A stretch of 9,798 nucleotides of DNA from DASYSA01 sp036003885 (GTDB lineage: Bacteria; Acidobacteriota; Blastocatellia; UBA7656), in the NCBI GenBank assembly GCA_036003885.1, contig DASYSA010000096.1:1-9798 (forward strand), written 5' to 3'. Made by a program: the position numbers and the translations under genes. The notes below the pieces were generated by a model. That model was given only the letters and a program-made list of their open reading frames with translations, was not told where the DNA came from and ran no database searches. This document shows, piece after piece, positions 7,012 to 9,798 of this stretch; position 1 is the first letter of the stretch; the number at the start of each line of letters is the position of its first letter.

Positions 7012-8334
7012 TTGAAACGACACGTGCGAGTTGTGTTTGCCTTCATTCTCTTGTTAACGATGCTCCTGTTTGGCGCGAATACGTCAGTTCTGAGGATCCG
7101 GGCGGCGTCCGCTGACGCTTCCCGCGAGCAGCAGATCGCGCGAGCCGCTGAAGCACTTCGCCAGCAACTAATCACGCAGCGGCGCGACTTCCATATGCAT
7201 CCCGAACTCTCGAATCGCGAGGAGCGGACAGCGCGAGTGGTAGCTGAACGGCTACGCGCCCTTGGCCTCGATGAAGTGAAGACCGGAATCGGCAAGCATG
7301 GAGTCGTTGCGCTCCTCAAAGGCTCAAAGCCCGGCCCGGTTGTCGCAGTCCGAACCGACATGGATGCCCTTCCCATTCAAGAGACCATCGACGTTCCTTA
7401 CAAGTCTCAGAACCCCGGCGTAAAACATGCCTGCGGTCACGATGCGCATATGACCGTCGAGCTTGGCGTCGCAGAGGTGCTCTCAAAGATGCGAGATCAA
7501 ATCGCGGGCACAATAAAGTTTATCTTTCAGCCCGCCGAAGAAGGAGCTCCGGCAGGGGAAGAAGGCGGCGCATCGCTGATGATCAAGGAAGGCGCTCTCG
7601 AGAACCCACGGCCGCAAGCCATCTTTGGTCTTCATACGATGCCCAGCATCGAAGCCGGTCAGATAGCGTATCACTCGGGCCCGGCCATGGCCTCGTCTGA
7701 CCGAATTCTCATAACCATCCGCAGCAAGAGATCCCACGGCGCACAACCTCACCTCGGTGTCGATGCAATAGTCGTCGCAGCCGAATGCATAAGCGCTTTG
7801 CAGAGCATTCGCAGCCGCCGCATCGACCCGCTGGAACCTCTGGTAATAACAATCGGCACGATCAAGGGCGGAGATCGAAACAACATCATCGCCGACGAAG
7901 TGAAGATGGAAGGAACGATGCGCGCCCTCAACGAAGACGTTCGCAAGCGCGCGCAGGATTTGATGCGGGACACGCTGCGCGGCGTCACCACGTCTTATGG
8001 GGCGACATTCGAGTTGCTGTTCGATGGAGGCAATCCGGCGACCTATAACGAACCGGCGCTTGTCGAGGAGACGCTGCCCTTACTTCGCCGTCTTGTCGGA
8101 GCGGAAAATCTAATCGCGCCGAAGCCTTTCATGCCGGCCGAAGACTTCTCCTTCTATCAGAAGGTAGTCCCGGGATTCTTTTATTTCCTCGGTGTCGGAA
8201 ATAAGGCAAAGGGCATCACTGCGGGTTGGCACACTGCCGACTTCGACGTGGACGAGGAGAGCCTGGTGGTCGGTGTACGGGTAATGTCGAATGTGCTGCT
8301 CGACTATCTGGATCGTCACTCCGTCAGCAAATAG
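7012..8334 (+). CDS. Secreted M20 family metal-dependent amidohydrolase (hippurate / N-acyl-amino-acid hydrolase-like)
   Basis: The 440-residue zinc/manganese-type hydrolase of the M20D/HipO-YxeP-IAA-amino-acid hydrolase group is expected to cleave amide bonds of N-acyl amino acids or similar conjugates. The basic start MKRHVR plus a hydrophobic stretch (about 7-22) indicates a signal peptide, perhaps cleaved after the Ala-rich segment near 31-36. Metal and catalytic motifs are intact: DMDALPIQE (116-124), HACGHDAH (139-146, with Cys141 and His143), QPAEEG (173-178, Glu176/Glu177), GLH (206-208) and a C-terminal His407 in GWHTADFDVDEESL. The dimerisation lid lies at about 225-335 (SHGAQPHLGVDA, 241-252). 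Length is slightly above the usual 380-400, which the signal peptide explains. Start is TTG with a good ribosome binding site. It is divergent from the S9 peptidase, so I infer a role in extracytoplasmic peptide or conjugate breakdown; the substrate is unknown. Confidence 0.94.
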   Translation: MKRHVRVVFAFILLLTMLLFGANTSVLRIRAASADASREQQIARAAEALRQQLITQRRDFHMHPELSNREERTARVVAERLRALGLDEVKTGIGKHGVVALLKGSKPGPVVAVRTDMDALPIQETIDVPYKSQNPGVKHACGHDAHMTVELGVAEVLSKMRDQIAGTIKFIFQPAEEGAPAGEEGGASLMIKEGALENPRPQAIFGLHTMPSIEAGQIAYHSGPAMASSDRILITIRSKRSHGAQPHLGVDAIVVAAECISALQSIRSRRIDPLEPLVITIGTIKGGDRNNIIADEVKMEGTMRALNEDVRKRAQDLMRDTLRGVTTSYGATFELLFDGGNPATYNEPALVEETLPLLRRLVGAENLIAPKPFMPAEDFSFYQKVVPGFFYFLGVGNKAKGITAGWHTADFDVDEESLVVGVRVMSNVLLDYLDRHSVSK

Positions 8335-8343
8335 AACGAATCA

Positions 8344-9075
8344 CTAGTTGCTGCTCGCGGCCTGTGCGGCCACGAGCTCCGGCACTGGAAACCGCTTCAG
8401 AATCTTCCAAAGGATGACCACGCTACCGTCTGTGTCCTGGCTCACGACACGGAAGGCGACGAGAAGGTCCGAGTTGTGGTAACTGACCGAGCGAACAAGG
8501 TACGAGTTTTTCTTCTTCATTGGCAGGCGCGATTTGTAGGTGAACCCATTCACGTCGAAACCGACTCCGCTTCGGTTCTGCTGCTCACGCGCATCGGCGA
8601 TTGCCGTCGGCGCAGTGAATTCAGCCAGGAACCGAGCGGCAGGATCATTGAGCGTTATGTCATCGAGCGCCGTCTTACCCAGCCGTGTGAGAAACCCGAA
8701 ATCCGCGCCCGCGAAGCCAACGCTGAACTGGCCCTGCTCCAGTGCGATGTCCGATCCGTAGCCATACTCGTGGGTCAGCCGCGCAAATGAGTAATACGCC
8801 CCTCCGCCCCGTATCGTGAGTTTGTTATCGAATGTCTCCCTCGGAAGCAGACGAATCAGGCCTGTGTCGGGTTGGGTGAGGAAGTCGGCGTTCTTTCTCT
8901 GATCTTTAGCAGAGGGCGCAAGGAACTGCTGCTCGGTCGCTTTCAGCTCGCCGAGAAGCGCGCGGATCTCGCTTTCAAGGGCCGCACGGTCCACAGATTG
9001 GGCTCGCGACGCCGTTGGGCCGAACGCGATAAAGAGGAGTATTGCGCCAAATGAGACGATGCGGTTAAGAATCAT
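8344..9075 (-). CDS. Conserved-looking secreted protein of unknown function (paralog of upstream gene)
   Basis: I do not recognise a family for this 243-residue protein. A signal peptide is clear (MILNRIV, hydrophobic to about 19, likely cleavage after TASRAQ near 26), with no lipobox. Residues 28-50 are charged and helical, possibly a short coiled coil. The mature core (about 63-133) is rich in Gly and aromatic residues: QPDTGLIRLLPRE (68-80), IRGGGAYYSFARLT (88-101), EYGYGSDI (103-110) and VGFAGADFGFLT (119-130). The C-terminal part ends in RVVSQDTDGSVVILWKIL (209-226), which looks like paired beta strands. No cysteines, catalytic motif or metal site are evident. It lies 34 nt downstream of a paralog on the same strand, with GAGGT before the ATG, so the two are probably co-transcribed. 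It converges on the M20 gene with 9 bp between stops. Confidence 0.88.
   Translation of the reverse strand: MILNRIVSFGAILLFIAFGPTASRAQSVDRAALESEIRALLGELKATEQQFLAPSAKDQRKNADFLTQPDTGLIRLLPRETFDNKLTIRGGGAYYSFARLTHEYGYGSDIALEQGQFSVGFAGADFGFLTRLGKTALDDITLNDPAARFLAEFTAPTAIADAREQQNRSGVGFDVNGFTYKSRLPMKKKNSYLVRSVSYHNSDLLVAFRVVSQDTDGSVVILWKILKRFPVPELVAAQAASSN
8353..8377. terminator. Hairpin at the convergent gene junction, possible terminator
   Basis: GCTCGCGGCC (8353-8362) and GGCCACGAGC (8368-8377) can pair as a 10-bp GC-rich stem with one mismatch and a 5-nt loop. It sits within the last codons of the minus-strand gene and 18 nt past the stop of the plus-strand M20 gene, a position suited to ending both transcripts. 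There is no convincing U-tract on either side, so it may simply reflect the Ala-rich coding end. Confidence 0.35.
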
Positions 9076-9081
9076 GAATCA

Positions 9082-9086
9082 ACCTC
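9082..9086 (-). promoter_or_regulatory. Ribosome binding site GAGGT for the 243-residue secreted protein
   Basis: GAGGT on the minus strand lies 6 nt before ATG at 9075, supporting that start and separate translation from the upstream paralog, which ends at 9110. Confidence 0.55.
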
Positions 9087-9109
9087 GCTGTCAGTCCTTC
9101 AAGACTGTT

Positions 9110-9798
9110 TCAGGAAGCGAGCTGAGGAACCGGATACTTCCTCAGGATCTTCCAAACGAGAATCAGGCTTCCGTCGGTGTCTTGACGCGTGACCCTGAAG
9201 GTAACCAGCACATCCGAGACCCGGTAGTTGACTGAGCGTAACGCATAGGTTGTGTTCACAGCCGCTTCCAGGAAGTCTCTGTATGCGAAGCCTTCAACCT
9301 GGAATCCCTCACTCGCCCTTCGTTGTTCCACCCGTGCTCCGGGCTCTAGTGAAGGCGTGTTGAATGAGGCCAGGAACCGAACACCCATCTGGTCTGTCGT
9401 GACAGAGTCGACAGGAACGTCCCCCAGCGAGGTAAGGAAGCCAAAGTCTGCCCCTGCGAAACCGACCTGAAGCTTCCCTCGCTCCAGCCCGATGTCGGAG
9501 CCATAGCCGTATTCGTTTGTCAGCCTCGCAAATGAGTAGTATGCCCCGCCGCCGCGTATGAACAGATTCTGGTCGTACTTCTCGCGCGGCATCAGACGAG
9601 CCATTCCTGTATCAGGCTGCTTTAGAAACTCTGAGTAGGCGGCAAGGTCGTCGGCAGACGGAGCGAGAAATGTTGTTTCTTTTCTCTGCAGCTGATCCCG
9701 GAGAGACTCAATCCTCACCTGTAGCTCTGCTCGATCCTGGGCAGCAACATCCGGCGAGGCCACGAACAGGAACGCCGTTATCAGAAGAAACGATACAA
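9110..9798 (-). CDS. Secreted protein of unknown function, tandem paralog; 5' end off window
   Basis: This is a paralog of the gene at 8344-9075, about 55% identical over some 205 residues (113 matches in an ungapped hand alignment) and about 65% in the N-terminal half. The same signatures recur: FLAPSA, QPDTG, IRGGGAYYSFARLT, EYGYGSDI, VGFAGADFGFLT, RQDTDGS and WKIL. A GTG at 9763 could be taken as the start, but the frame stays open upstream to the window edge. It encodes VSFLLITAFLF directly before VASPDVAAQD, which is the hydrophobic core and cleavage region of a signal peptide. The true start therefore lies beyond 9798. The charged helical segment after cleavage (DRAELQVRIESL...) is kept. 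Function is unknown; conservation of the Gly/aromatic core in both copies suggests that part is the functional domain. Confidence 0.87.
   Translation of the reverse strand, partial: VSFLLITAFLFVASPDVAAQDRAELQVRIESLRDQLQRKETTFLAPSADDLAAYSEFLKQPDTGMARLMPREKYDQNLFIRGGGAYYSFARLTNEYGYGSDIGLERGKLQVGFAGADFGFLTSLGDVPVDSVTTDQMGVRFLASFNTPSLEPGARVEQRRASEGFQVEGFAYRDFLEAAVNTTYALRSVNYRVSDVLVTFRVTRQDTDGSLILVWKILRKYPVPQLAS

Noticed and set aside
9110..9763. Taking the GTG at 9763 as the true start of the right-hand paralog.
   Set aside because: The upstream in-frame sequence encodes the hydrophobic core of a signal peptide and stays open to the window edge, so the gene is truncated by the window.

Overview
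The window is about 9.8 kb of dense, GC-rich bacterial DNA. There are seven protein-coding genes, two of them cut by the window edges, no RNA genes and no intact mobile elements. Signal peptides, a Tat signal, GTG and TTG starts, a large secreted S9 peptidase and simple GGTTT/AAACC-type intergenic repeats suggest a free-living Gram-negative environmental bacterium. An acidobacterium-like (Blastocatellia-type) host is my best guess. That assignment is inference; no marker gene is present.

Left part (1-4655, minus strand, read right to left): a likely operon for an exported molybdenum hydroxylase. It starts with a formate-dehydrogenase-gamma-like cytochrome b (4655->3837). Next is a 1008-residue fusion of a two-cluster [2Fe-2S] domain and a molybdopterin catalytic domain with a Tat signal (3766->740). 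Last, after 4 nt, comes the FAD subunit (735->1, cut at the window edge), which has four cysteines placed as in subunits that bind an extra [4Fe-4S] cluster. The inferred route is substrate -> Mo -> 2x[2Fe-2S] -> FAD (and [4Fe-4S]), then possibly cytochrome b and quinone. The pocket lacks the purine-anchoring Glu and Arg of xanthine dehydrogenase, so an aldehyde or aromatic substrate is more likely.

Centre (4656-8334): a 160-bp spacer holds two kinds of simple repeat. Then come a secreted S9 prolyl-oligopeptidase-family peptidase (minus) and a secreted M20 amidohydrolase/aminoacylase (plus). These two are divergent across a 180-bp intergenic region with a near-consensus sigma-70 promoter for the peptidase and a weaker one for the amidohydrolase. 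Together they look like extracytoplasmic peptide and N-acyl-amino-acid breakdown.

Right part (8344-9798, minus strand): two tandem paralogous secreted proteins of unknown function, about 55% identical by a hand alignment, probably co-transcribed. The left one converges on the amidohydrolase gene with only 9 bp between stop codons, and a strong hairpin lies just inside its 3' end.
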